Assembly (NCBI GenBank): GCA_030522415.1
Contig: CM060109.1
Span: 645,001-709,000, forward strand
DNA from: Channallabes apus
Taxonomy: Eukaryota > Chordata > Actinopteri > Siluriformes > Clariidae
DNA length: 64,000 bases
Reading direction: 5' to 3'
Both the position numbers and the translations under genes were made by a program. Each line of letters starts with the position of its first letter. Position 1 is the stretch's first letter. Shown here piece by piece: positions 47,676 through 59,544 of the stretch. The notes under the pieces were generated by a model, which ran no database searches, was not told where the DNA came from, and saw nothing but the letters and a program-made list of their open reading frames with translations.

Positions 47676-47866
47676 GGGACGACTGCAGTGGGATCTGAGC
47701 CACATCGGTCAGGATCGACATTCTCTGTGTTATCACCGTTGTTGTTTTTCTGCAGGTGAGAGTTTCATCACCATACTGTGACTGAAGTCTTCTGTAAATG
47801 TCAATCACTTTTACAACTTAATTTACCAGAAATTTAATCACGAGTCCCGGTTTGACTCGAACATTA
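47676..47866 (+). repeat. Unclassified dispersed repeat, copy 2
   Basis: GACTGCAGTGGGATCTGAGC, TGAAGTCTTCTGTAAATGTC and TTTACCAGAAATTTAATCAC match 28867-29075 in the same order. Confidence 0.6.
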
Positions 47867-49369
47867 TTAGTGCAGTACAGAAGATGTCAAACATGCGGTT
47901 AACATTCTAAATAAAAAATTTATTCTCAGCTTCAGTGTTTTTAATGTTACACCTGCAACAGTGAATGTAAATATATAATTACAATTAATGTTAATTAGCA
48001 GTAAACCCGTCCCTGGTGTTGAACAGGTTAAGGGCATGATGTTGTTAAAATGAACCTGTGTGGACAAGCTACAGCTGAAATTGGCGTTTCTGGAACTGAG
48101 AGCTTGGAGCACAGATGGACGTATCGTGTTCATCACCCTGCTTACAGCTCCCCGAGCCGGGTCTTTATTGGACAGAGGGTGTGATGCTGTCGTGTCTAAA
48201 TCCTAGACACTCGGCTCCTGAGGACCACAACACCCAGGATACTCAGTCTAGATCACCTTAGACATAACAAACAACTCTGGTGTACAATCGCTCAGGGCTC
48301 AGTAACTAGCGTTAGTTTTGAAGGATACGCTCCTGTGATTTTTATTCAGTTATTTTCCCAGTTTTTATCCTGTGGCTGCTGTTTGTGTATGAGCTAGCCT
48401 GATTCTGAACTCAGCCTGGACCAGTTTGTCCCGGTTGTAGATCAACTGTCTATGATACACACGTGTCTGATTTGATTGTCAGTTTCCATATTTTGGATGA
48501 ACCCTGTTTTACCTGTACTTGTGTCTACTGTGTAAAGGTGATAAAAGCCTACAGCAGCACCTGGGACTTTTTTATCCAGCATCATGATCATCGTATTTGA
48601 GCTGGCGTGCAACACACATCCGACTCTGGAGAGGGATCGGAGAGTGATGTGCAACCCGCGGCTCGGGAAGCTCACCTTCACACAGCTCTGACACGAGGAA
48701 TCCCTTCAGGAGTGAGATTAAAGAGCAATCTCTCACACACATTATAACTTCATTATAACCGATATCATGGTGTAAACAGTCCATTAAAACAAAATGAAAT
48801 TTACTTAGTCCTATCGCAATCGTGTGGAGTTAAATATTGTTGAATTAGTTTAACCCAGCATAAAATCTTTTAATATTATTATTTATTTATCATTAACCTC
48901 CTTCTCAACATCCACACAGCGCCCACTAGTGGGTGTGTCTAAGCAACTCGTACCTAAAGCCATATGTCAGTGCGGTGCGTCTAAAATTATATTTAATTAA
49001 CTAATATTGAAACATACATACGAAACACACACACACACACACACACACACAAATACAAAAGCTGCACGAGTCGCTAATTGCAGTTTATGAAAAGAAAACA
49101 TTATTAAATGGTGCAGGTTCTCTAAACCCTGACGGAAATAATGGAGAAAGGAATGAGATAATTAAAGAACGAAGAATAAACAAAGATTATACAAATAAAA
49201 AATGCAAACCTCTAAAATCAATTGTTTCTTTTTCTTTCTTTCTTTCTACCGCTGGAGCCCGAGGTCAGATCAGGGCAGGAGTGTCACGGTCTGCAGAAGG
49301 AGAATAGAAGCCTTCCGGGAAACACACACACACACGCGCGCACACACACATACACACACACATACACAC

Positions 49370-49457
<88 letters not shown>

Positions 49458-50637
49458 CAGTGGACGGTGAGATATTTTTAAAGCCAGAGCAGTGTGATGA
49501 CCTGGACTATGCTAATGCGCGAGAGTCGAGCAGAAGAGTGCAGAATCTGCATAAACAAGTCCGAGGTTCTGACCGGAGCTGCACTTGCGCCTTTTATATA
49601 CATTTCATTTTTAGTCCAGTGTGAGTTTTGCTTTCCGGTTCTAGTCAATGCAGCTCTAACAGTGTATTTACAGCTGCTATAACATCTGCTAATATTCTCA
49701 CTCGTGCCGTCCTGCTGTCCAGGTTAAAGTGTGTACCGTCGTGTTAAACATCAGTTCCAGGTTGCAGCTGTATTGTTATAAAACTCTGACAGATGGTGTG
49801 CAGTGATGGAGACTGTGAGACTGTTACGGCGCAGACGCTACAGGAGGGCGAAGACAGGCTAACACTCGGTTTATTATCAGCGTTTTAATTACTGATGACG
49901 TTTACGTTTTCACTTTGATTGATCAAACTGACAGAAAACAAACAAGCACTTCAAACTAAAAAACTAAAGTTTTTACCACAAGGTGACTTGTCAGGATGCT
50001 AATGCTAATGCTAACAGTGTGTGTAATTGAGCCCCTGCTGTGTTTTTGTGTCATGCTGAAACGCTGTTTATTTATACACCATGTGTATCTTTTATTATCC
50101 GTATTTATTTATTTATTTATTTTTGCCGTGAAAGGAGGAAGTCACAGGATTAGCATATTCATAAACTGATCTTTCTTTTCAAGGCGACAAATATTTCTCT
50201 CTCTTCCTCACACACACACACACACGCACACACACACAGAGCATCTTGGCATGCATTTTAGCACCGTGCTACACTTAACAAGCGTATACGACACGGTTGG
50301 AGCGGCGCTGGAAGCTAAGCACCATTTTATTGCGATGCAAATGAAGCCAGATGTGTTCGTGCGTATGAGTGTGTGTGTGTGTGTGTAACTGAGCGTGTTG
50401 CACACTTCTCCCCAAACGCTCGTACATGTACAGTTGGACAAACACAGTGTCCTCTTTGTGCGTAAATCCATCATGTAAGGATTGTACGTGTACACGCCCC
50501 CTGCACAAACTATCCAATCAGATTGCAGAGAAGGAGAACCAATCAGCACTGACTGGCTAATGGATGGGTAATTAATTAATAGTGCTAATTGGCCTATGGA
50601 GCATTTATTGGGACGAGATTCAAAACTGCATTTATGT

Positions 50638-50687
<50 letters not shown>

Positions 50688-52984
50688 TTCCACTGTTTTT
50701 TGTAAAAGTGTTAAGGAAACTCTAAACAAAATTTTGCTAATAATGTGTTTGTCAATAAGCTTGTAAATCACATTTGCAGCGTGTAAACTGCACTTCAACG
50801 AGCATCAATAGGTTTATTATTCTACACTTGCGTTTAAACAAGGTCCATGTCTGAAAGAGAGTCCAGGTTCCTCATAAAAAAAATATTTTTTTTAAATGAT
50901 TAAAGGAGGGTTCTAGATTATGATATCTACAAGTGATTATAGTACTTTAAAAAGTTCTGCCCGTGCTCTTGTTGTAGAGTTACTAGAATGTTCACTGTTT
51001 ACTTTGTCCAGAGACACAACCAACACTTTTAGGGTTCTAGATTGGGTCAGTAGCTTTCAAGTGGAAAGGAGAAAAAACCTCGGTGAACCATGAACGTGCT
51101 TCTTTTTTTTTTCATGCATAAAGTCATGAATTCCATCTGTTTAAACTCGTCTTGTTCATATCTAATAAATTAGCTTCCAAAGTGGAAAAAGTTCCATCAG
51201 CTGTCATGTACAGATGGTCAAGTCTGGAAAAATAAAACCCTGATTTAACCCTAAAACCAAAAAAAACCTAAATTGTTTTGAAATATGGAGAATGTTGTTG
51301 CTTGTGTTTTTCTAATGAAACTGTCAGACGTCTACAGCGATGTCGACTTGTTCCCTCAAATTACTCTGGAACATCCTCTGGAGAAAGTCAAGTGAGCTTA
51401 TAGTGATGGAACGGCCTGTAAGAGGGCCTGAGGGATGTGACCGAGGTGCGCGGAGAGAGAAAAGTCAAGCAGACCGCTTTAAAAACGGTAATGGAGAGCA
51501 GGTCACAGAGCGCTCTTGGAAATCTTCTGTCACCATAGCAACCTCCTGCCGACGCAGCATTTCTCTATCTCCATTCAGTCCCCTCAGAATAGGAGTCAAT
51601 ATATGAGTGTATGTGTGAATGTGTGTGTGTGTGTGTTTGCGTATGTTGGATGAATCAGCCCCAAAACACAATGACACGCCTGAAGTGGCTGAGAATTCTG
51701 GGAAACGTTGGTCTGTGTGAAGAGGATATCAATATAACAGCTGAAAATAAGTGCAGGCGCATATAAATTCACTGATCCAATGAGGAACCATGGCCCAGCC
51801 CTGAGGGTTCCCGCTGTACCCTACTGGGTGCAGAGTGCATGCATGAGCACGGGCTTCTGTAATAACAATACTTTAAAAAATTACTGTCTTTTTCAGAGAC
51901 CGCAAAGGGATTTCAGCTCACAACTTTGTGGTGTAAACCACAGCTTTACCTCCTTCATTAAACAAACCGCTGATTTTGTGTGAATTATTTTCATTGTACT
52001 TCTGAAGTTTGCAAGCAAGGGTCGGGATCAGGAACAGCCAGAAATACTAAGAACTCAGAAGGCTGGCCGGTTCACATACAGAGCGCATGGACACACACTG
52101 ATGTACTGATTTTTTTCCCAAGGGACAAATGATAGCTGAGATTTAAAATCTCTCCAGACATGGTCCCTAGAACATAGCCTTACCATCTTGCTAAAGTTTC
52201 TGTAGTTAAATTTTATTCAGACATTTGAGAATTGTTAGTATTGTCAAGCAAAAGGCAGAATCAAGAAGTGATAGAAAGGAGCACCATAAATTCGAGGTCA
52301 AGGGTACTGGAGATTTGGGAAGTAGCCAAAACTTTTAAAACTTGATCAGGCTGAAATCAGTATTAAATTAACTAAGCTAAAGTTCGTGTAAAGTTCAAGT
52401 TTATCCCAGTAGGGGATCAAAAGGGATCACATTACATGATATTATCACAATATCTAGGTGCTGATTTGATTTGTGAGTGTGTGAAAATGCTCTTACTTTC
52501 ACCATGAAACACAGCTCTGATTTTCTACTGGACATTTCTTACCATTTTGGACTTCAACAAGCGTTTAAGTGATCTCACATTCTGGATGTTTTATGCTTTA
52601 TGTTAATTGTTCAATAAAAACAAAAATATTTATATGCTGCCGGTGTTATTATCGTGCTACCTTTATACTGTAACACTCGGTTTCCAGTCCAGGACATTCT
52701 GCTATAACCCTGGAAAATCCTGAGCATGTTTTTGAGAGTTTTTTTTACTTCCAATTAACAGATGCAGTCGTGCATTTCCATCTGCTTTTCGACAAGTTTA
52801 TAACTTTAATTATCCAGTGTTCTAAGTGATTAGCTCATGTATGATGTACTAAATGAAAGAACTTCCATCAGTTTTTATGTACAGATGGACAAGTCTGAGT
52901 AAATCACTTGGAGCGCAAAGCAAGTCAGTCTGTCGAGACCAAGTCTTATCTAATTAACATAACATTCCAGAGTTTGGTCAATGA
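47867..52984. other. Mostly unique non-coding DNA with long CA tracts
   Basis: CA/CG at 49322-49454 (one of the longest tracts of the window), CA at 50211-50238, CA at 50639-50687, GT at about 50370-50388 and 51617-51640. A low-copy block at 49770-49860 repeats 43187-43290. GTTCCATCAGCTGTCATGTA with CAGATGGTCAAGTCTGG at 51189-51230 resembles 52861-52900. I saw no convincing exon. Confidence 0.6.
51529..51542 (+). promoter_or_regulatory. RFX X-box motif
   Basis: GTCACCATAGCAAC is a perfect X-box (GTNRCC, two bases, RGYAAC). The surrounding 51340-51600 is more GC-rich than its neighbours. No gene start is recognisable next to it. Confidence 0.5.
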
Positions 52985-53180
52985 GAATGCGTTCTGCTAA
53001 CACCAGATGAAACGCCGCTGTTCCCTTTCAAAGGCTTCTCTCGATGCTGCGTGAGAACGCTATGGGAACCATTTTGTGTGCCGATTGTGAAGCATGTGTG
53101 CAAACACGCCAAATTTTTGGCTATATATAACCTCGGTCAGTTGACTTCATCTGATTAGATGCAGCTGCAGGTTATAAATA
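52985..53180 (+). promoter_or_regulatory. 5' terminal region and promoter of the DIRS-like element
   Basis: GC-richer than flanking DNA. It includes CTCGATGCTGCGTGAGAACG, TATA-like CTATATATAACC (near 53122) and GGTTATAAATACTAG (near 53170), both suitable for a transcript that reads into gag. The exact left boundary of the terminal repeat is inferred from loss of AT-rich unique character, because the 3' partner repeat is missing. Confidence 0.5.
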
Positions 53181-53790
53181 CTAGTGAGCCGGCGACAAAC
53201 CTCAGATCATTTTGTCTTCACCGACATTGTGAATTGCGTGTGTGCAGCAAGCATCATTAAAACAGAGAGAAAAAACCCCATAAACTCATCAGATAGAATG
53301 GCCGAGTTCAGAGTTAGATGTCCGTGCGATAGCTTTCTTTCCGAAGGCGATACACACATCCTCTGGTTTGAATGTTTGGGTGAGAGCCATGCTCTCCCTG
53401 GACTTAAAGGAGAGTGTGAGCAATGTGATAATCTCCCGATGAAAGTGTTACGCACACGCCTCGCGTTCTTCAGGGAACCACGAGCTGCGCTGCACTCTTG
53501 GGGATCTCAGGTTGATCTGGCCGAGGCACGAGAGACAGAGGCCCTCCTTTCTCTTGCTCTCTCCCCAGATCACGGAATCTCTCCCTCCACTTCACGAGCA
53601 CACTTCGGTGCCTCTTGTGAGTGTTCGGAAGAGATTCATTCTCTCGCTTCTGTGGAAATGGAATTAGCTACCTCAGAACGATCCTCTAGAGATGATAAAG
53701 AGTATAAGGAGTTAATTGAAGTTATAACGCGTGCAGTCAAACGACTACACTTTGATTGGCCACAGGAGCAAGCTCACCCTAAGCGATCTA

Positions 53791-55371
53791 CAAACCGGAT
53801 TCCAAAAAAGTTGGGACCCTAAACAAATTGTGAATAAAAACTGAATTCAATGATGTGGAGATGGCAAATGTCAATATTTTATTCCGAATAGAACATAAAT
53901 CACGGAACAAGTTTAAACTGAGAAAATGTATCATTTTAAGGTAAAAATATGGTGAATCAAAATGTCATGGTGTCAACAGATCCCAATAAAGTTGGGACAA
54001 GGCCATTTTCACCACTGTGTGGCATCTCCCCTTCTTCTTACAACACTCAACAGACGTCTGGGGACCGAGGAGACCAGTTTCTCAAGTTTAGAAATAGGAA
54101 TGCTCTCCCATTCTTGTCTAATACAGGCCTCTAACTGTTCAATCGTCTTGGGCCTTCTTTGTCGCACCTTCCTCTTTATGATGTGCCAAATGTTCTCTAT
54201 AGGGGAAAGATCTGGACTGCAGACTGGTCATTTCAGAACCCAGATCCTTCTCCTACGCAGCCATGATGTTGTGATTGATGCAGAATGTGGTCTGGCATTA
54301 TCTTGTTGAAAAATGCAGGGTCTTCCCTGAAAGAGATGACGTCTGGATGGGAGCATATGTTGTTCTAGAGCCTGAATATATTTTTCTGCATTGATGGTGC
54401 CTTTCCAGACATGCAAGCTGCCCATGCCACACGCACTCATGCAACCCCATACCATCAGAGATGCAGGCTTCTGCACTGAGTGTTGATAACAACTTGGGTT
54501 GTCCTTGTCCTCTTAAGACTGGATGACATGGCGTCCCACATTTCCAACAAGAACTTCTAATCGTGACTCGTCTGACCACAGAACAGTCTTCCATTTTGCC
54601 ACACTCCATTTTAAATGATCCCTGGCCCAATGAAAACGCCTGTGTGTTTTGGCAAAAAATGGCTTCTTCTTTGCACTGTAGAGTTTCAGCTGGCAACAGC
54701 AGATGGCACGGTGGATTGTGTTCACTGACAATGGTTTCTGGAAGTATTCCTGAGCCCATTCTGTGATTTCCTTTACAGTAGCATTCCTGTTTGTGGTGCA
54801 GTGTCGTTTAACACAGTGGAGTTAGTGATCTCCGACGGGCACCCAGTATGGTTTTACGCACAGAGATTGTTCCAGATTCTCTGAATCTTCGGATGATATT
54901 ATCTACAGTTGATGATGATAACTGCAAAGTCTTTGCAATTTTTTGCTGGGTAACACCTTTCTGATATTGCTCCACTATCTTTCTGCGCAACATTGTGGGA
55001 ATTGGTGATCCTCTACCCATCTTGGCTTCTGAGAGACACTGCCACTCTGAGAAGCTCTTTTTATACCCAATCATGTTGCCAATTAACCTAATTATTGTTA
55101 ATTGGTCTTCCAGCTCTTCATTATGCTCAAATTTACTTTTTCCAGCCTCTTATTGCTACTTGTCATAATTTTTTTGGGATTTGTTGACACGGTGAAATTT
55201 GTAATCAACATATTTTTCCTTTAAAATGATACATTTTCTCGGATTAAACTTTTGATCTGTCATCTATGTTCTATTCTGAATAAAATATTGACATTTACCA
55301 TCTCCACATCATTGCATTCAGTTTTTATTCACAATTTGTTTAGTGTCCCAACTTTTTTGGAATCCGGTTTG
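53791..55371 (-). mobile_element. Tc1-like element (CAAACCGGATTCC family), copy 1
   Basis: Ends begin CAAACCGGATTCCAAAAAAG on both sides, flanked by TA (53789-53790, 55372-55373). The inverted arms are about 210 bases, with inner near-copies (CCCAATAAAGTTGGGACAAG and its counterpart), an IR/DR element of 1581 bp. The transposase is on the minus strand. The arms are very similar to each other, so the insertion is comparatively young. Host sequence is DIRS gag. Confidence 0.95.
53990..55074 (-). pseudogene. Tc1-like transposase pseudogene, copy 1
   Basis: Starts MIGYKKSFSEWQCLSEAKMG (55074); helix-turn-helix QQKIAKTLQLSSSTVDNIIR. A deletion joins SVRK directly to TILGAR, removing part of the linker. 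Other frames hold WSDESRLEVLVGNVGRHVIQ (first Asp), QKPASLMVWGCMSACGMGSL and CIFQQDNARPHSAS (second Asp). A stop after RIWVLK separates the VCSPDLSPIENIW block (Glu). Broken by at least three events. Confidence 0.92.
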
Positions 55372-56289
55372 TAAATTAGATGACAGGTTTCTGTCAGGTG
55401 GCCAGGAGATGGCGCCACAACGCCGCTCTCTCCCCTTTTTGATGATCTCCACAACGAGTTGTCTCGTTCATGGAATAAACCCTTTTCTTCCCGTATCTTT
55501 GTACCATCGACTTCGTTTTATTCGAATATCGTGGATGCAAAGGCACGAGGTTATGTGATGATGCCCCAGATTGAGGAGACGCTTGCGGGCTATCTCGTTC
55601 CTGGGACATCATCCTCACTAAAGAAGCCGACCCTTCCCTCCAAGCCGTGTAGAACTTCTTCTACCATGGTAGGGAAGGCGTTCCAAGCAGCAGGTCAAGC
55701 CGGCGCTTCCTTGCACACCATGGCGGTTTTGCAGGCGTACCAGGCCGACCTGCTGAATGATCTGAGCACGAGCGGCAATATGAATCACGAAGCATTCATA
55801 GAATTACGCCGGGCTACTGATCTGTCCCTGCATGCGACGAAACAGACAGCCCGTGCTATTGGCCGCTCTATGGCCTCCCTGGTGTCCGCAGAGAGGCACC
55901 TGTGGCTAAATCCAACTGGCATTAAGGATAAAGATCGAGCATTCCTTCTCAATGCTCCTATCTCACGCTCAGGCCTATTTGGCGACGCGGTTAATACCAT
56001 CGCCACAAGATTTAGAGAGGCCAGGCTTTATGAACAGGCTTTTGGGAAATTTCTCCTACGCGATGCCCAGGAGTCGAGGCCGTTGGCCACCCAGCCTCGA
56101 CCTGAACTGAGTCTCACCAGGCGAGAGGCGCAGAAGGAAAGCGTCAGGAGCCGTGCACCCCCCGTAAGGACAGGGGTACGGCTCGGCGCCCCCCTCAGGC
56201 CGCCCCAAGAGAATAGATCGCTGCATCTTTCTAACGAAGAAGAATTCCTGAGAGCGGAGCCCAGAACCGTCGGGGTGTTCCCCCCCGGG

Positions 56290-57569
56290 GAGAGGCATAT
56301 AGTAGCCAGACACTGCTGCAGAAGGGAGCCATAAAACAGGTTCCTCCTCCAGATATGGAGTCAGGCTACTACAGTCGGTACTTCCTGGTCCCCAAGAAGG
56401 ACGGGGGACTGCATCCAGTTTTGGATCTTCGCGGTTTGAACCGCTATCTCAAAAAATGCAACTTCAAAATGTTCACCATAAAAACTATTGTCACACAAAT
56501 CCAAGCAAAGGATTGGTTTTTGACAATAGATTTAAAGGACGCATACTTTCACATAGAAATTTTGCCACAGCACAGGAAGTTCCTGAGGTTCGCTTTTGGG
56601 GGAAAAGCCTACCAATTTCGAGTCCTTCCATTCGGTCTAGCCTTATCACCCCGCACATACACGAAATGCATGGATGCAGTTCTGGCTCCCTTGAGACTCC
56701 AGGGCATCCGCATTTTGAATTACATAGACGACTGGCTAATCTTAGCCCAGTCTCAGCAGCTAGCACTTCGACACCGAGATGTCATCCTCACTCATCTTCA
56801 TTCGCTTGGTTTGAGACTCAACGCCACGAAAAGCGTTCTCTTTCCGGTGCAGATGACAACATACTTGGGCGTCAGGTGGAATTCGAGCGCTATGCAGGCA
56901 CATCTGTCTCCTGCTCGTGTCGAATCCATAAACAACGCTCTGAAGGAAATCAGGCTAGACCGAGGAGTGACTGTACATCACTTACAAAAATGTTTAGGCC
57001 TCATGGCAGCTGCATCCACCGTGATACCTTTGGGTCTCTTGCACATGAGAGCTTTTCAGCTGTGGCTAAAAGCCAGGGGAGTTCACACGAGAACAAATCC
57101 CCGAAGACGAATAAGGGTTACGCGCGAAGGACTTCGTACCCTTTCTATGTGGTTCAGACCCCGGTTTCTCACCTTGGGTCCCACTCTAGGTCCGTCTTGT
57201 CGTCGCAAAAAGCTAACGATAAACGCTTCCCTTACCGGCTAGGGCACGTAAGGGAGCTGGAGAGGCCACCTTCTCGCATGGCACATGAACTGCCTCGAAA
57301 TGATGGCTCTATTTTTAGCTCTACAGCATTTCCTCCAGCAGCTGAGAGGCTACCATGTCCTAGTGCGGGTGGACAGCACATCGGTAGTCTCCTACATAAA
57401 TCGCCAGGGCGGCCTGCATTCGCGCCGCTTGAACCAGCTAGCGCATCAGGTTCTGCTCTGGGCTCAGGAAAAGTTCCTGTCACTCAGGGCGATTCACATT
57501 CCAGGATACAGGAACGTGGGAGCAGACTTACTGTCCAGACAAGCTGTGAATCACGGGGAATGGAAGTAG
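56290..57569 (+). pseudogene. DIRS-like reverse transcriptase and RNase H
   Basis: RT starts in a frame different from gag with a L-L-Q-K-G-A-I-K-Q-V-P motif (56303), then SGYYSRYFLVPKKDGGLHPV, DWFLTIDLKDAYFHIEI (first Asp), FRVLPFGLALSPRTYTKCMD and ILNYIDDWLILAQS (catalytic Y-I-D-D). RNase H follows in the same frame: KKLTINASLTG has Asn where the first catalytic Asp is expected, then TAG at 57240 and TAA at 57249, then NCLEMMALFLALQHFL (Glu), LVRVDSTSVVSYINRQGG (Asp) and PGYRNVGADLLSRQ (last Asp). The last codon before a frameshift is near 57567. Confidence 0.93.
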
Positions 57570-58000
57570 TCACTCGAATCTGGGAGAGATTCTTTACAGC
57601 AGAGGTGGACCTCTTTGCCTCATAGGAGACTGCACAATGTTCCCTCTACTACTCTCTGACTCATCCAGCTCCCCTGGGTCTGGATGCGATGGCCCATACG
57701 TGGCCCAATTTATGCCTCTATACATACCCTCCAGTAGCTCTGCTCCCGGGAGTCCTGGCGAGGGTTTGTCAACACGGTTTGCACCTCTTATTGATAGCGC
57801 CCCTTTTGCCGGCCCGCGTATGGTTCTCAGAGCTAATATCTCTTCTCGACGGCTCACCTTGGATGATTCCAGTGAGGAGGAATCTTCTATCTCAGGCGCA
57901 GAGGACAATATTTCGTCCCCGGCCTGAGCTCTGGAACCTTCACGTTTGGCCCCTGAACGGGACCAATTAAGTCAAGCTGGCCTTTCAGCCGGCGTAATTG
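57566..58000 (+). pseudogene. DIRS-like pol linker between RNase H and recombinase
   Basis: After a shift the frame reads VTRIWERFFTAEVDLFAS, one TAG at 57622, then LDAMAHTWPNLCLYTYPPVA and RPELWNLHVWPLNGTN, stop at 57968. This linker (ending in W-P-L) is conserved in DIRS elements and precedes the recombinase. Confidence 0.85.
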
Positions 58001-58430
58001 ACACCATATAAGTGCTAGGGCTCCCTCCACTAGAAGAATTTATGCCTTCAAATGGAAGATATTCGAAAGCTGGTGCATGGCAAAGCAGGTGGACCCAGTC
58101 CACTGCCAAATCGTTTCAGTGCTGGAATTCCTGCAAGAGAAATTGTCCTCGGGCTTGTGCCCTAGTACCCTCAGAACGTACATGGCCGCTATTTCAGCCT
58201 GCCATGTCCTGACTGAAGGAGTTACTGTGGAATATCACCCTTTAGTTGCCCGTTTCATTCGTGGAGCTAAACGGTTGAGGCCACCCACTAGAGCCACTGT
58301 CCCTTCATGGGATTTATCTATCTTGCTCGAAGGTCTAATCGACACTCCTTTTGAACCACTAGAGTCAGCGCCCGACAAGCTTCTGACTCTCAAGATGGTT
58401 CTTCTTATGGCCATTACTTCTCTCAAGAGT
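58001..58430 (+). pseudogene. DIRS-like tyrosine recombinase, N-terminal part only
   Basis: VDPVHCQIVSVLEFLQEKLS, GLCPSTLRTYMAAISACHVL and KRLRPPTRATVPSWDLSILL form the helical DNA-binding half of a DIRS recombinase (58086-58430). The frame ends MVLLMAITSLK, exactly where the catalytic domain with the R-H-R-Y residues should follow. Those residues are absent. The remaining codons to 58508 are flanking sequence. Confidence 0.87.
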
Positions 58431-59357
58431 AAGATTACCTCACTCAGGAGTAGTTCTGGCATCAGGGATCAAAACACTTATCACATAAACCAAAAATCTG
58501 AATTATAAACAGAAAAAGACACAAAATGCGCACTTTGACTAATGGTGAAGTAATTATATGCGTTCATGAGTCCAGCGTAGGGGACGCGAGTGCGTAATCA
58601 GATATTGATTCAATTTATTCCTCCTGCCTTCTGAAAATGACCCCCCCCCCCCCGATGATAGCAATTAAATGTCTAACAGTGTGATAAATTGAAAGCATGA
58701 TAATGGCTCAGGCACATATTGTGGGTTTCAGCACATCATATTATCTGGTTCTTTTTTGTAAAGTGAATAAATTTAAATGCTGTGCATCAGCACGGGGATG
58801 AGCCTGCTAGATTTCACCTGTTTATCATAAAACAAAAAAAAATGCTGCTTTCTCTCATTTATGCCAGGAATAAAGCAGCGTGTGTATTAACTGCAGCGAG
58901 CAGACGAGGGTTACAGCTTAAGCCTACTACATTTGATCTGTTTATCTGTTTCTAGTTGTTTCATGAAACAAATTCCTGTTCTCACCAGTCTCCCCTTATT
59001 CTCTCTCTTAAGTTAATAAGACAAAAAAAAAAAATCACTGTGTGTCATGTGACTGAGAGACCGCAGAGCTTCGTAACTCCTCTGTCCTGAAGATTATAGA
59101 TTCAGTTTACCTCTGACTGTCACACAGCACTGACACTGGAGACTCCTTCCATATGTGCTATTATTGAACATCTTCCACTCAGACACACACAAATATGGGC
59201 CAGCATTTAAAATTGAAAATGTGCAACAACAAAAAAAACACATACGTTACTCATTACACAGATTACACGTCAATAAAGTTACCGAGGTTGATTTTAACAT
59301 AATGTTATATTTCAGTTTCACTCCTAATGTATCAGTATGTAGAAAATTAATCTGATT

Positions 59358-59371
59358 GTTGCTATGGTTAC
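59358..59371 (-). promoter_or_regulatory. RFX X-box motif
   Basis: GTTGCTATGGTTAC on the plus strand is GTAACCATAGCAAC on the minus strand, a perfect X-box. It lies 173 bases from a second one at 59531. Confidence 0.5.
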
Positions 59372-59530
59372 AGATTAGTGAGCGTTATCCTGTTTTATGT
59401 GCTGTAGCACAACATTAATTGTTGTTTTGTTGACTGTTTAAACAATTTATTTAGCGGAGTTTGTGAAGGTGACACAAGCATGCATTATATACAAACAGTG
59501 TTAATGTAAATGATCATGAATGAATATGAT

Positions 59531-59544
59531 GTTGCCACGGTTAC
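59531..59544 (-). promoter_or_regulatory. RFX X-box motif
   Basis: GTTGCCACGGTTAC on the plus strand is GTAACCGTGGCAAC on the minus strand, matching GTNRCC, two bases, RGYAAC. Same orientation as 59358. Confidence 0.5.

Larger units (their letters stand above)
53298..56334 (+). pseudogene. DIRS-like gag, split by a Tc1-like element
   Basis: Start chosen at ATG 53298 (MAEFRVRCPCDSFLSEGDTH), because this precedes a cysteine/histidine motif (C-P-C ... D-T-H ... E-C-L-G-x-x-H-A ... C-E-Q-C) typical of DIRS gag. The frame runs to 53788, is interrupted at 53791-55371 and resumes at 55374 in phase: aag cga tct before, aaa tta gat after removal of the insert and one TA. The second part (SRSWNKPFSSRIFVPSTSFY to a stop at 56332) includes AKARGYVMMPQIEETLAGYL and AFLLNAPISRSGLFGDAVNT. 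The gag end overlaps or abuts RT after an apparent deletion near 56280. Confidence 0.85.
52985..58430 (+). mobile_element. DIRS-like tyrosine-recombinase retrotransposon, 3' truncated
   Basis: Order of parts is promoter-like 5' end, gag, reverse transcriptase with YIDDW, RNase H, and the N-terminal part of a recombinase. There is no integrase of the DDE type and no LTR. The wording of gag and RT matches fish DIRS elements. Homology stops near 58430, before the catalytic recombinase motifs and the 3' inverted repeat. A Tc1-like element sits in gag at 53791-55371. Several stops and frameshifts show that it is dead. Confidence 0.92.

Noticed and set aside
51340..51606. 88-codon frame near the X-box at 51529
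   Set aside because: No recognisable domain; GC-richer sequence gives open frames by chance. The regulatory motif is reported instead.
53962..54309. 115-codon plus-strand frame, repeated at 61081-61428
   Set aside because: It is the antisense shadow of the conserved Tc1-like transposase C-terminus on the minus strand; its conservation reflects the transposon copies.
56456..57625. 389-codon plus-strand frame overlapping DIRS RT
   Set aside because: No recognisable domain; the overlapping frame carries all RT and RNase H motifs, so this is an off-frame opening in GC-richer coding DNA.
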